A stretch of DNA of 64,000 bases, taken from the NCBI RefSeq assembly GCF_009695865.1, contig NZ_VUNB01000001.1, forward strand, positions 186,001-250,000, in the 5' to 3' direction. The notes under the pieces are model-generated. The model saw only the letters and a list, made by a program, of their open reading frames with translations, was not told the DNA's origin and ran no database searches. This DNA is from Allobaileyella intestinalis. GTDB taxonomy: Bacteria; Bacillota; Clostridia; Peptostreptococcales; Anaerovoracaceae. The translations under genes and the position numbers were made by a program. Below, one piece after another: positions 42,904 to 52,177 of this stretch; within the stretch, counting starts at the first letter, position 1, and every line of letters begins with the position of its first letter.

Positions 42904-45274
42904 TAAGACCCTCAGGCTGCTGGACTACAAGAGAATAATCCAAATGTTGTCCGCCATGGCAGGCTCCCAGCTTGGCCGTGACAGGATAGCCGGACTGAGC
43001 ATAATGAATGATGTCCGGTCAGTAAAGGAAGCCTTAACGGAAACAACGGAAGCTGTTTCCGTTATTGTGTATAAAGGAAGTATTCCCGTTGGCGAGTTTG
43101 GTGATATAAGCCAGCTCCTGAATATTGCCCGCAAAGGCAGAGTCCTGTCGATGAGAGACCTTCTTGCTGTCAGGAGAAGTATTGCGGGAGTCAGAGAAGT
43201 CAAAGCCTTTCTCTCGGAAGATGTTCCGGAAATACCTTCTATCTCGGAAATATCAGATCTTCTTGAACCCCAGCCAAAACTGGAATCAGAGATAAACAGG
43301 TGCATCCTTTCAGAAGATGAAATGGCAGACAATGCATCTGCTGAGCTGAAGAGGATAAGGAGAGATATAAGGAACAAAAACGAATCCATCAAGAGCAGAC
43401 TCTATAAATACACAAGTTCCAGAACTCTTCAGAAAAGTCTTCAAGATTCTATAGTCACAGTCAGGAACGGCAGATACGTAGTCCCGGTAAAGAGGGAGTA
43501 CGCTTCTTCAGTTCCGGGACTTGTCCACGACCAGTCTCAAAGCGGTTCTACGCTTTTTATCGAACCTCAGGAAATAGTTACCATGAACAACCAGCTCAGG
43601 GAACTGGAGCTGGCAGAGGAAGAGGAGATCCGCAGAATACTGGCGGTTCTTACAGACCAGGTATCTGAGCACTATCACCAGCTGCTGAACAATCAGAATC
43701 TCATGACAGAGCTGGATGTGATTAATGCAAAAGGGCGGCTTTCTGTTGAAATGGACGGATATGAGCCAGAACTCAGCAGCGACGGAAGTCTTTCGATAGT
43801 AAAAGGAAGACATCCGCTGATTGATCCGGAAAAAGTCGTACCTATAGATGTTTCCCTGGGAGAAAATTACAATACACTTCTGATTACCGGCCCCAATACT
43901 GGGGGAAAAACCGTAACATTAAAGACCATAGGACTGTTCGTGCTGATGGCTGAAACAGGTCTTCATGTTCCGTGTCTTCCGGAAAGCAAAATACCGGTTT
44001 TCCAGGATGTTTTTGCAGATATTGGAGACGAGCAGAGCATTGAGCAAAGCCTCAGTACTTTTTCAGCTCACATGAAAAACATCTCAGAGATTATCAGGCA
44101 GGCAGGACCGGGAACCCTGGTTCTTCTGGACGAGCTGGGTTCGGGAACAGATCCATCAGAGGGAGCAGCGCTGGCCATATCCCTTATAGAAGAGCTGAGG
44201 CGCAAGGGCGTGATGACTGTTGCAACCACTCATTACACTGAGCTGAAGAAATATGCACTTTCTACTCCGGGTGTGGAAAACGCATCCATGGAGTTCGACA
44301 TTGAAACCCTTTCTCCTACCTACAAGCTGAGAACAGGGCTGCCTGGAAGATCCAATGCTTTTGAGATTTCCAGGAAGCTGGGCCTAAAGGAATCTGTTAT
44401 AGAAAGAGCAGCGGAGCTTCTGGATGAGAACCAGCTGAGCTTTGAAGATGCGGTTTCCAAGGTTGAGGAAGGAAGGGCAGAGGCAGAGTCTCAGATAGAA
44501 CAGGCAAGAAAAATAAAGGCCAGAGCAGAAGAGAGACTCAGGGAAGCCGACGAGGAAGCAAACCAGATAAGGCTTTCGAAAGAAAAGATCCTTGATGAAG
44601 CAAGGAAGGAAGCTTTAAGAATCATTCAGGACGCCCAGAATCAGGTTGAACAGGTAAGCAAAGAGCTGAAAGCCTCTAAAGACAGGGATAAGGGCCATCG
44701 AACTGCAGCAGTTGCCGACAGCAGAAGGAAGCTGAAAGAAGCTGCCAGCAAACATGATTCTCCTAAAAAAACTGTCAGAAGGGAGAAGGGTGCAAACCCG
44801 GAAGATCTTAAGGTGGGCACATTGGTAAGAATCCTTTCCCTTCAGCAGAACGGAGAAGTTCAGTCGGAAGCAGACAGTCATGGAAACGTAACGGTGAAGG
44901 CCGGAGCCCTTAAGATGACAGTAAATGCAAAAGACCTGGTAATCCTGGAAAGCATGCCTCAGGGCAATAAAGAAAGACAGAAGAGAAAAGCCTATTCCAG
45001 AATATCATCCAGCAAGGCCAGAAGCATCAGCCCTGAGCTGAATGTAATAGGAAAGAACCTGGATGATGCATCAGTAGAAGTTGCAAAGTACATAGATGAT
45101 GCAAGCCTGTCAGGCCTTGGGAGAGTCAGCATTATACACGGACGTGGCAAGGGCATCCTTCAGAAGGGACTGAGAGAAGAACTCCGGCGGAACAAGCTGG
45201 TGAAAAGCATTAAGGCTGCTCCTTATGACCAGGGGGGAGAAGGAGTGACCATAGTAGAGCTTAAGAAAAAATAA
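42896..45274 (+). CDS. mutS2: Endonuclease/ribosome-rescue ATPase MutS2
   Basis: 792 residues. The helical clamp region precedes the ATPase with Walker A TGPNTGGKTVTLKTIG (about 330), ADIGDEQSIEQSLSTFSAHM, Walker B LVLLDELGSGTDPSEGAALA and VATTHYTELKKYA. A coiled coil with basic stretch (about 510-620) follows. The C-terminal Smr domain (about 715-792) carries the GRVSIIHGRGKGILQKGLRE motif of the nuclease. MutS2 limits recombination and splits collided ribosomes in relatives. Overlaps the end of zapA. Confidence 0.96.
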   Translation: MNSKTLRLLDYKRIIQMLSAMAGSQLGRDRIAGLSIMNDVRSVKEALTETTEAVSVIVYKGSIPVGEFGDISQLLNIARKGRVLSMRDLLAVRRSIAGVREVKAFLSEDVPEIPSISEISDLLEPQPKLESEINRCILSEDEMADNASAELKRIRRDIRNKNESIKSRLYKYTSSRTLQKSLQDSIVTVRNGRYVVPVKREYASSVPGLVHDQSQSGSTLFIEPQEIVTMNNQLRELELAEEEEIRRILAVLTDQVSEHYHQLLNNQNLMTELDVINAKGRLSVEMDGYEPELSSDGSLSIVKGRHPLIDPEKVVPIDVSLGENYNTLLITGPNTGGKTVTLKTIGLFVLMAETGLHVPCLPESKIPVFQDVFADIGDEQSIEQSLSTFSAHMKNISEIIRQAGPGTLVLLDELGSGTDPSEGAALAISLIEELRRKGVMTVATTHYTELKKYALSTPGVENASMEFDIETLSPTYKLRTGLPGRSNAFEISRKLGLKESVIERAAELLDENQLSFEDAVSKVEEGRAEAESQIEQARKIKARAEERLREADEEANQIRLSKEKILDEARKEALRIIQDAQNQVEQVSKELKASKDRDKGHRTAAVADSRRKLKEAASKHDSPKKTVRREKGANPEDLKVGTLVRILSLQQNGEVQSEADSHGNVTVKAGALKMTVNAKDLVILESMPQGNKERQKRKAYSRISSSKARSISPELNVIGKNLDDASVEVAKYIDDASLSGLGRVSIIHGRGKGILQKGLREELRRNKLVKSIKAAPYDQGGEGVTIVELKKK

Positions 45275-45325
45275 GATTTCAGAAATATTACATGGCGGAA
45301 AAAAGTCCGGGAGGACAGGAGTAAA

Positions 45326-45772
45326 ATGTATATCGTAAGCAGATGCCTTCTTGGAGTTAATTGCAAATACAATGGAGGAAACAGCCGGTGCGGGGAAGTC
45401 ATTGATTTTCTCCGGGATAAAAGCTTCGTTTCCGTTTGTCCGGAGACCCAGGGAGGCCTTAAAGCTCCCAGAGACCCGGCTGAACAGCAAAATGGACGAG
45501 TAATTGACAGGGCAGGCAGAGATCTGACTGAGTACTTCAGGGCCGGTGCAGAAAGAGCTTTGAAGCTGGCCATGGAGACTGCAGAGGCTAAAGGAGAGTC
45601 CATAGAGGGAGCTATACTGAAAGCCAGAAGCCCTTCCTGTGGCGTTACGGCCATATACGATGGAACTTTTACAGGAGCAACTGTGCCGGGAGACGGAATT
45701 TTTGCTGCAGAGCTTAGAAAAGCCGGAATTCCGCTGATGACAGAAGAAGATTTGTATCGGAGTGACAAATGA
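45326..45772 (+). CDS. DUF523 family protein (TudS-like thiouracil desulfidase family)
   Basis: 148 residues. The conserved cysteines are in SRCLLGVNCKYNGGNSRC, VCPETQGGL and SPSCG. DUF523 proteins carry a [4Fe-4S] cluster, and the founding member TudS removes sulfur from thiouracil; this member's substrate is not known. The aspartate/glutamate-bearing segment VCPETQGGLKAPRDPAE is intact. GGGAGGACAGGAGTAAA precedes the ATG. The stop overlaps the argS start (ATGA). Confidence 0.85.
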   Translation: MYIVSRCLLGVNCKYNGGNSRCGEVIDFLRDKSFVSVCPETQGGLKAPRDPAEQQNGRVIDRAGRDLTEYFRAGAERALKLAMETAEAKGESIEGAILKARSPSCGVTAIYDGTFTGATVPGDGIFAAELRKAGIPLMTEEDLYRSDK

Positions 45773-47490
45773 TAGATTTCAAGAAACAAATTGCAAGGGA
45801 GCTGAACAATCCAGCCTTTGGACTGACAGATGAAGAAGTCGAGGGAATGATAGAGATTCCTGCAGATACCAGTCATGGAGACTATGCTTTTCCGTGCTTC
45901 AAGCTGGCAAGAACACTGAGAAAGGCACCTCCACTCATTGCCGCTGACGTGGCAGAAAGAATTGCAGGTTCACCGTTTTTCGAAAAAGTGGAACAGGTCA
46001 ATGCATACGTTAACATGTTCCTCAGCAGAGAACAGGTGGCCGGACAGGTGGTTTCAGAAGTCCTGAAGGAAAAAGACGATTTTGGACGTTCAGATGTGGG
46101 TCATGGAAAGACAGTAATCGTTGAGTATTCATCACCGAATATTGCCAAGCCGTTCCACATTGGTCACATAAGAAGCACAGTTATTGGAAATGCCATCTAC
46201 AAGTTGTACGATGAGACCGGCTATAATGTGGTAAGAATCAACCATCTGGGAGATTATGGTACACAGTTCGGTAAAATGATTGTTGCATACAGAATGTGGG
46301 GCAACCACGACGAACTGGCAAAGGATCCGATAAAGACTCTTCTGGGCTACTATACGAGATTCCATAAAGAAGCTGAGAAAGATCCGACTCTGGACGAAAA
46401 GGCAAGGGAAGCTTTTGCAAAACTTGAAGCTGGCAATGAAGAAGAGGTTCAGCTCTGGAAAAAGTTCCGTGAACTGTCACTTAAGGAGTTCAACAGGGTT
46501 TACGACATGCTGGGAATCACCTTCGATTCCTACGCTGGCGAAAGCTTCTATTCAGACAAAATGCCTGCCGTTATAGAGGAGCTGAAAGAAAAGGGACTTC
46601 TTCAGGAATCAAGGGGCGCCCAAATTGTGGATCTGGAATCTATGGGAATCAGCACTCCAGCAGTTATTCAGAAATCTGACGGATCCAGCCTTTACGCCAC
46701 AAGGGATATTGCTGCTGCCATTTACAGGAAGCAGACATATGATTTCTATAAGTGCATATATGTAGTAGCATCTCAGCAGAATCTCCATTTCCAGCAGTGG
46801 AAGGCTGTTCTGCAGCTTATGGGATATGACTGGCAGAAAGACTGCGTTCACGTTCCATTTGGCCTGGTAAGCCTTCCTGAGGGAACCATGTCAACCAGAA
46901 ACGGAAGGGTGGTTTTCCTGGAAGATGTTTTAAAGACTGCTGTTGAAAAGACCAGGGAAATAATCGCAGAGAAAAACACAGAAGGCATCGACGTAGATGA
47001 AGTTGCCCGCCAGGTAGGCATAGGAGCTGTAATTTTCCAGGAACTGTCCAACAACAGAATCAAGGATTACGTTTTCGACTGGAACAACGTAACAAACTTC
47101 GACGGAGAAACAGGCCCGTATGTACAGTATACTCATGCAAGAGCCTGCAGCGTTCTGAGAAAGGCGGGAGAGGCTGATCTGGAAAAAATGAGAAGCGGCG
47201 GTGCGGCAGATTACGGCTATCTCACATCTGAAAGCGCTTATCAGCTAGTAAAAGATCTGTCCAGAGTTCCTGAGGTTATCAGAGATGCAGCCGAAAAGTA
47301 TGAGCCTTCAATTTTGACAAGACACCTTGTAGATGTGGCTCAGAGCTTTAACAAGTTCTACCATGATGAACACATACTGGTTGACAATGAAGACGAGAAG
47401 CTGGCAAAGCTGGCACTTGTTGACGCTTCCAGAATTGTAATAAAGAACTGCCTGGGACTTCTGGGCATTGAAGCTCCTGAAAGGATGTAG
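45769..47490 (+). CDS. argS: Arginyl-tRNA synthetase
   Basis: 573 residues. N-terminal additional domain (about 1-95), class I catalytic core with the HIGH motif in SPNIAKPFHIGHIRSTVIGN (about 121-138). The KMSKS region reads GTMSTRNGRVVFLED, normal for ArgRS. The C-terminal DALR anticodon-binding domain has YVQYTHARACSVLRKAG and ends APERM, the usual ArgRS C-terminus. Starts inside the DUF523 stop codon. Followed by the radical-SAM homologue after 8 bp. Confidence 0.97.
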   Translation: MIDFKKQIARELNNPAFGLTDEEVEGMIEIPADTSHGDYAFPCFKLARTLRKAPPLIAADVAERIAGSPFFEKVEQVNAYVNMFLSREQVAGQVVSEVLKEKDDFGRSDVGHGKTVIVEYSSPNIAKPFHIGHIRSTVIGNAIYKLYDETGYNVVRINHLGDYGTQFGKMIVAYRMWGNHDELAKDPIKTLLGYYTRFHKEAEKDPTLDEKAREAFAKLEAGNEEEVQLWKKFRELSLKEFNRVYDMLGITFDSYAGESFYSDKMPAVIEELKEKGLLQESRGAQIVDLESMGISTPAVIQKSDGSSLYATRDIAAAIYRKQTYDFYKCIYVVASQQNLHFQQWKAVLQLMGYDWQKDCVHVPFGLVSLPEGTMSTRNGRVVFLEDVLKTAVEKTREIIAEKNTEGIDVDEVARQVGIGAVIFQELSNNRIKDYVFDWNNVTNFDGETGPYVQYTHARACSVLRKAGEADLEKMRSGGAADYGYLTSESAYQLVKDLSRVPEVIRDAAEKYEPSILTRHLVDVAQSFNKFYHDEHILVDNEDEKLAKLALVDASRIVIKNCLGLLGIEAPERM

Positions 47491-47498
47491 GTAAGACG

Positions 47499-49016
47499 AT
47501 GAGACTTCTTCTGACTACGATTGAAAATGATTGTATTCACAGCAAACTGGCACTGAAGAACCTTTACAGTGCAGTGGAAGGTTCTCCGGCTGACGTTTCT
47601 GTAAAAGAATATCCCCGGGAAATGACCACCAGCGAAATCTATGACGATATTGTGAGAGGCGATTACGATATCGTTTATTTCCATACAAATATGGCTATTT
47701 CCTCCAGGATAGACAACATCGCGGAGCTGGTAAAAAAAGCCATGCCTGTGGTGAACATCATTTTGGGAGGAAGGGAAGTCAGCTTCGGCACCAGAAAGTA
47801 TATGGAAGATCATCCTCAGGTAGATTTTGTTTTCAGAGGCTATGGGGAGATGATACTCTTCAGGTTTGTAAAAGCCCTTCTCACCTACAGCTTCGATTTC
47901 GACAGGATCGGAGGGCTGGCATACAGGGAGAACGATGAAATCTATGTTAACGACTTCCCGGAAAATATGGACTACGATAAAATTCCTTTTCCATATGAAC
48001 AGGAGGAACTTACGGCCAGAGATCAGGTTTACTACCAGTCTTTCAGAGGCGATGCAGACAGATGTGCTTATGCCCAGGTTCTGCCTGACCGATCCATTAG
48101 CGCTCTTCCGCTGGGAAGAGTGTGTTCGGAGTTAAGGTATTTCCTGATAAAGGAAGTTAAATCCGTGACCTTCGTTGAGAAGTGGTTTAACTATAATGTT
48201 GACAGGGCTTATAAAATCTGGGATTACCTGATCAGCAACGACAATGGTGTGACAAAATTCATATTTGACGTAAACGGAGATTATCTGGATGAAGAGACGG
48301 TGCGCCTGCTTTCCGGTGCAAGGAAAGGGCTCTTTGAATTCAATATGGATATTGAGAGCACCAATGCGGAAGCTCTTGATGCGGCAGGGAGAAAGGCAAA
48401 TATTTACCAGCTGATGTACAACGTAAGCAAACTTCTGCAGATGTCAGAAGTCAAGGTTAATGCCTATATAACAGCAGGCCTTCCTTTTGACACACCTCAG
48501 CAGTTCCAGCGTACTTTCAACAAGGCTTACGGCCTTGGGACAGCCACTTTGAACATCAGAATTCTCAATCTGAGAAAGGGGACGCTGCTCAGGGAAGAGG
48601 CTGATAAGTTCGGCTACGTTTACAACAGCAGGGCGCCTTATCAGGTGATTGCAAATGATTTTATGCCTGCACCTGAGCTCATAAAAATCAAGGATATTGC
48701 CAGGGTCACGGGACTATACACTGGAACAGAAGACTTCGCACAGTCTCTTCCAAGGATTTTCCGCGACACTTCCGTAAAACCATACACTTTTTTCCAGGGA
48801 CTTACTGAATTTATTTACAGAAACGACCTGATGAAGAAAACTGGTATTAAGGAAAATTTGTACAGAATCTTATATGCATATGCTCAGGGTCAGTATGACA
48901 GCAGCAATGAAACGTTGAAATTACAGGTGCTCATGGATGTTATCCACGACGATCTTGAGAACAGCATGAGCCCTGAAGATGTAAAGAAGTTCGACAGAAA
49001 AGGATGGGAGCTTTAA
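47499..49016 (+). CDS. B12-binding/radical-SAM family homologue (DUF4080 type) lacking the cluster cysteines
   Basis: 505 residues. Residues 1-135 match the B12-binding fold (LLLTTIENDCIHSKLALKNL, NIILGGREVSFGTR, VDFVFRGYGEMILFRFVKAL). A radical-SAM barrel and DUF4080 C-terminus follow: VTFVEKWFNYNVDRAYKIWD, FIFDVNGDYLDEETVRLLSG, FNMDIESTNAEALDAAGRKA and AGLPFDTPQQFQRTFNKAYG. Homologues have SSRGCPFSCSYCLSS; here it reads SFRGDADRCAYAQVL (181-195). Of the CxxxCxxC ligands only Cys189 remains, with Asp185 and Ala192 in place of the others. The frame is long and intact, so it looks like a selected pseudoenzyme and not decay. Co-transcribed with argS and the TPR gene. Confidence 0.85.
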   Translation: MRLLLTTIENDCIHSKLALKNLYSAVEGSPADVSVKEYPREMTTSEIYDDIVRGDYDIVYFHTNMAISSRIDNIAELVKKAMPVVNIILGGREVSFGTRKYMEDHPQVDFVFRGYGEMILFRFVKALLTYSFDFDRIGGLAYRENDEIYVNDFPENMDYDKIPFPYEQEELTARDQVYYQSFRGDADRCAYAQVLPDRSISALPLGRVCSELRYFLIKEVKSVTFVEKWFNYNVDRAYKIWDYLISNDNGVTKFIFDVNGDYLDEETVRLLSGARKGLFEFNMDIESTNAEALDAAGRKANIYQLMYNVSKLLQMSEVKVNAYITAGLPFDTPQQFQRTFNKAYGLGTATLNIRILNLRKGTLLREEADKFGYVYNSRAPYQVIANDFMPAPELIKIKDIARVTGLYTGTEDFAQSLPRIFRDTSVKPYTFFQGLTEFIYRNDLMKKTGIKENLYRILYAYAQGQYDSSNETLKLQVLMDVIHDDLENSMSPEDVKKFDRKGWEL

Positions 49017-50084
49017 GTGACAGAGATTATTAAGCTTGACAAGACAAATAATCTGAACGGGACTGCAGGTACAGAACATGAAGCCCCAAAGCCGGAAAAG
49101 GAAAAAGACAGAGTTGCCAGATTCCTGAGGAAACTCAACGAGGGAGCTCTTTTTGATGAGCTGAAGGATGATATTCTCAGCTCTATGGGCCTTGAACAGG
49201 TGATGAAAAATGTTCCTGTTCCTATTAGTGCTGGCCAGGGAGAGGAACTGACCACAAGGACCATAGCAGTTAATATGGGAAGAGTGCTGGGAGGAGATCC
49301 GGATTTTCCTTTCAAGAGCCAGTACCTTGAGTTCATTAAAAAAGTGTTTGGTGACAATGCTGTAAAAGCAATGATCGCTGAAGGCGTCAAGATGTCTTCT
49401 TCAGGCAATTACGAAATCGGTGCCATGTTTTTCAGAACTGCGCTGATGATGGAACCTGAAAACAGGGATGCGCTTTATTTTTATGGAAGAGCTCTCACAG
49501 ATGCGTATTCCCTGGAAAACGATGATGAAGATTATGTTGGAAGCTTCAAGGCTGAGTCCATCGAGGTATTTGAGCTGCTTACAATGATTCACCAGGACTT
49601 TGATATGGGCTACTATTTCCTTGGTTATTCATATGCAAACCTGGGCCTCTACAAGAAAGCTCAGCTCACTTGGCAGACCTTACTTGAGCTGTCTGGCTCC
49701 AGGACCGGTGAGGATGCAGAATCAATGAGGGAAGAGATCAGTGAAAGGCTGGATTCCCTTGAGGATCCAGTGGTAATTGAAGAGGCCTGCAACGATATTT
49801 TGAGAGGAGATTTTCAGAACGGAAGGGACATTCTCCTCAGATATACGGAAGGGGCTTACAGCAAGTGGTGGCCTCTCTGGTATTATCTGGCTGTTGCAGA
49901 AAGTTCCCTGGGCAACGCCGAGGAGGCTATTACAGATTATAAGACAGCGTTGCAGTACAGCCCTAGCAACATTCAGGTAATGGAGGAGCTGGCTCAGGTC
50001 TTTGAGGCTGTGGGACTTCCTCAAAGTGCGGAGAAGTACAGGAAGAAGATTGAAATCGTAAAGAATAATATGGATTCGGAGTAG
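49017..50084 (+). CDS. Tetratricopeptide-repeat protein
   Basis: 355 residues from a GTG that abuts the previous stop (TAAGTG). An N-terminal region (1-115) without recognised domain contains acidic and Lys-rich stretches. TPR-like helical pairs fill about 130-345: YEIGAMFFRTALMMEPENRD then ALYFYGRAL, MGYYFLGYSYANLGLYKKAQ, and the clear WPLWYYLAVAESSLGNAEEA then ITDYKTALQYSPSNIQVMEE. No signal peptide, so probably a cytoplasmic scaffold. Direct junction with the Cys-less radical-SAM homologue suggests the two proteins work together; no function is known. No terminator was seen before the tRNA promoter. Confidence 0.8.
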   Translation: MTEIIKLDKTNNLNGTAGTEHEAPKPEKEKDRVARFLRKLNEGALFDELKDDILSSMGLEQVMKNVPVPISAGQGEELTTRTIAVNMGRVLGGDPDFPFKSQYLEFIKKVFGDNAVKAMIAEGVKMSSSGNYEIGAMFFRTALMMEPENRDALYFYGRALTDAYSLENDDEDYVGSFKAESIEVFELLTMIHQDFDMGYYFLGYSYANLGLYKKAQLTWQTLLELSGSRTGEDAESMREEISERLDSLEDPVVIEEACNDILRGDFQNGRDILLRYTEGAYSKWWPLWYYLAVAESSLGNAEEAITDYKTALQYSPSNIQVMEELAQVFEAVGLPQSAEKYRKKIEIVKNNMDSE

Positions 50085-50164
50085 ACAATTAGGCCGGGGT
50101 GTGGTATCATATCTATTGTGACCTAAGTCCGGAGACATGAACAACAGGAAAATAAAAAAAGTTG

Positions 50165-50193
50165 TTGACAATGTCCTGGAAATAGCGTATACT
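50165..50193 (+). promoter_or_regulatory. Promoter of the tRNA cluster
   Basis: TTGACA (50165-50170), 17-bp spacer, TATACT (50188-50193), about 30 bases before tRNA-Asn. Near-consensus, as expected for stable RNA. Confidence 0.88.
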
Positions 50194-50222
50194 AAAGAAG
50201 TCGCGAAAACGGGACAGGTTTT

Positions 50223-50297
50223 TCCGAGGTAGCTCAATGGCAGAGCAACCGGCTGTTAACCGGTAGGTTGTGGGTTCGAGCCCCACCCTCGGAGCCA
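50223..50297 (+). tRNA. tRNA-Asn (anticodon GTT)
   Basis: 75 nt with encoded CCA. Acceptor TCCGAGG pairs with CCTCGGA, discriminator G. Anticodon stem CCGGC/ACCGG region flanks loop CTGTTAA with GTT at 50255-50257. T-arm GTGGG-TTCGAGC-CCCAC is canonical. Confidence 0.97.
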
Positions 50298-50309
50298 TTT
50301 ATTTTTTCT

Positions 50310-50397
50310 GCCGGAATGGCGGAATTGGCAGACGCCTGGGACTTAAAATCCCATGAGATTTTATCTCGTACCGGTTCGAGCCCGGTTTCCGGCACCA
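50310..50397 (+). tRNA. tRNA-Leu (anticodon TAA)
   Basis: 88 nt with encoded CCA. Acceptor GCCGGAA pairs with TTCCGGC, discriminator A. Anticodon TAA at 50344-50346 in loop CTTAAAA. The long variable arm (TGAGATTTTATCTCG) marks a class II tRNA. 12 bases after tRNA-Asn. Confidence 0.97.
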
Positions 50398-50411
50398 ATT
50401 AAATATGATAT

Positions 50412-50487
50412 CGCGGGGTAGAGCAGTTGGTAGCTCGTCGGGCTCATAACCCGGAGGCCGGAGGTTCAAGTCCTCCCCCCGCAACCA
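50412..50487 (+). tRNA. Initiator tRNA-fMet (anticodon CAT)
   Basis: 76 nt with encoded CCA. Acceptor CGCGGGG faces CCCCGCA, giving the C1-A72 mismatch of initiators. The anticodon stem has three stacked G-C pairs (GGG/CCC) next to loop CTCATAA, CAT at 50445-50447. Both features separate it from elongator tRNA-Met. Confidence 0.97.
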
Positions 50488-50493
50488 ATGATC

Positions 50494-50538
50494 AAGACCC
50501 TGCAAGTATTGAGCAATCAAGACTTGCAGGGTCTTTTG
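50494..50538 (+). terminator. Terminator of the tRNA cluster
   Basis: AAGACCCTGCAAGT (50494-50507) pairs perfectly with ACTTGCAGGGTCTT (50522-50535), followed by TTG and more T. It directly follows the fMet CCA end. Confidence 0.93.
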
Positions 50539-50640
50539 TTTTATCTTTTTCAACTTCCCATTATTAATCCCCTATACCACCGGCCTTGATGTATAATTAT
50601 CAAAGAACAACGTGCTGTCTTCTAAGAAAGGAGTGAAAAG

Positions 50641-51573
50641 ATGTTACACGAAATTACTTTTCCATCATTCAATGAGCGGGATACGGTATATGGCTGGATT
50701 TATGTGCCGGCAGAGGAACCCCGGGGAATAGTTCAGCTCATCCATGGCTTTGGTGAACATTCCAGAAGATATTTGCATATGATTTCTCAATTTGTTGATG
50801 CGGGATACATAGTATCTGCTGATGACCATGTGGGCCACGGGAAGACAGCTATCGAAAATAATACCTGGGGTGACTGGGGAACAAAGGGCCCTCACACCAT
50901 GATGGAAGACGAACATAAGCTCCATGATCTTACGGTAAAAATGTATCCGGATCTTCCATATTTCCTGTTTGGTCACAGCATGGGATCCTTTATAGTACGT
51001 GATTATATTTCAAAATACGGGGAAGAGCTGGCAGGAGCAACTATTTGCGGAACTACAGGTGTGTGGCCAGGCCTTGATGAAGGAATTGCAGCATGCCAGA
51101 AACTGGTAGATGAAGGAAAAGGTGAGGAAGCCGATCCTGAGCTTCCGGGAAAACTCATGGGATGGATGTTTTCTAGATGCACAGAAGGAGTGAAACTTGG
51201 AAATGAGTGGATTTGTTCAGATCCAGCTGTGCAGAAAGACCACGCAGAAGATCCATTTGACGCGTTTACCCGCCCAACTTCAAACAGAGCATTTCTGTAT
51301 TTTTGCCAGATGATGGACTTCATCACAGGACCGGAATGGGCGTCAAAGGTGCCGGTTTCACTGCCAATTTACAATATTGCAGGTGATCAGGATCCTGTAG
51401 GACAGTTCGGCACAGGAGTTATGCAGGTGGCAAACTGGCTCATAGATTCAGGCCATGATGTTGAGACCATGCTTTATCCTGGTTACCGTCATGAGATCCA
51501 CAATTACAGTGATCTGAAATATGAGGTGGAAGATGGCATTATCTGCTTCATGGACAGTCACAGTGCAAAATAA
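50641..51573 (+). CDS. Alpha/beta hydrolase, lysophospholipase / monoacylglycerol lipase type
   Basis: 310 residues. Serine hydrolase fold with oxyanion turn QLIHGFGEHSRRY, nucleophile elbow FGHSMGS (Ser113), acid IAGDQDPVG (Asp near 254) and PGYRHEIHN (His near 284). The HGFGEHSRRY motif and HSMGS place it with PldB-like lysophospholipases and monoglyceride lipases. A cap region (about 135-215) covers the site. No signal peptide. AAGGAGTG lies before the ATG. Followed 13 bp later by a membrane protein gene and then xpt. Confidence 0.88.
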   Translation: MLHEITFPSFNERDTVYGWIYVPAEEPRGIVQLIHGFGEHSRRYLHMISQFVDAGYIVSADDHVGHGKTAIENNTWGDWGTKGPHTMMEDEHKLHDLTVKMYPDLPYFLFGHSMGSFIVRDYISKYGEELAGATICGTTGVWPGLDEGIAACQKLVDEGKGEEADPELPGKLMGWMFSRCTEGVKLGNEWICSDPAVQKDHAEDPFDAFTRPTSNRAFLYFCQMMDFITGPEWASKVPVSLPIYNIAGDQDPVGQFGTGVMQVANWLIDSGHDVETMLYPGYRHEIHNYSDLKYEVEDGIICFMDSHSAK

Positions 51574-51586
51574 AGGATCTGGAAAA

Positions 51587-52177
51587 ATGACAGGATTTGC
51601 AGTTGGCGAGAAGCTGATATTGACCGGTCAGATTCTCATGGCTCTGTGCTGCGGAATCTATATTCCCTGGTGGTTCAAGGTGTTTAAACCTGAACAGCCC
51701 CACAACTGGATTGCTGATGGTGCAGGAATATTGCTTTTATTGATAGTTATTTCTGGACTATCAGGTCTTGTCTTCACTGTAGCTGGAAACAGCCGTGTAC
51801 AGAGTGACGGATTTTTCATTCCGGGAATTCATCCTCTGATGGCTGGCATAATATTGTATTTCGCAATAATGACCCTGACAGTATTCGCCTTCCACCGCCC
51901 GGTGACTACGGAACTTTTTCTCATAACTGGATGGCTTGTACTGGAGGTTGTGACGGTGAATGCACTGTACGGAACGGAATGCTTCACCAGGGGAATGACA
52001 GCAGGTCTACTGGCCGTTGAGACAGGGGTGTTTATTTCAAACATAGTCCTGTATGTTCTGTATTACAGGCTGGATCAGTGGACGGCATATAAGATGGCTG
52101 CAGTGCCACTGGCACTGGATGGAATAGTGATGTTAGTGATTGCAGGAATTATAGTGTTTCGAAGGTGTGCTTTATGA
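51587..52177 (+). CDS. Integral membrane protein of unknown function
   Basis: 196 residues from the ATG at 51587, with AAAGGATC upstream. About six hydrophobic helices and very short loops. Visible features include [15 protein letters not shown] near the N-terminus and [20 protein letters not shown] mid-protein. No domain was recognised. It is joined to xpt by an ATGA overlap, and purine phosphoribosyltransferase genes are often paired with transporters, but this protein is far shorter than xanthine/uracil permeases and does not resemble them. Confidence 0.7.
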   Translation: MTGFAVGEKLILTGQILMALCCGIYIPWWFKVFKPEQPHNWIADGAGILLLLIVISGLSGLVFTVAGNSRVQSDGFFIPGIHPLMAGIILYFAIMTLTVFAFHRPVTTELFLITGWLVLEVVTVNALYGTECFTRGMTAGLLAVETGVFISNIVLYVLYYRLDQWTAYKMAAVPLALDGIVMLVIAGIIVFRRCAL

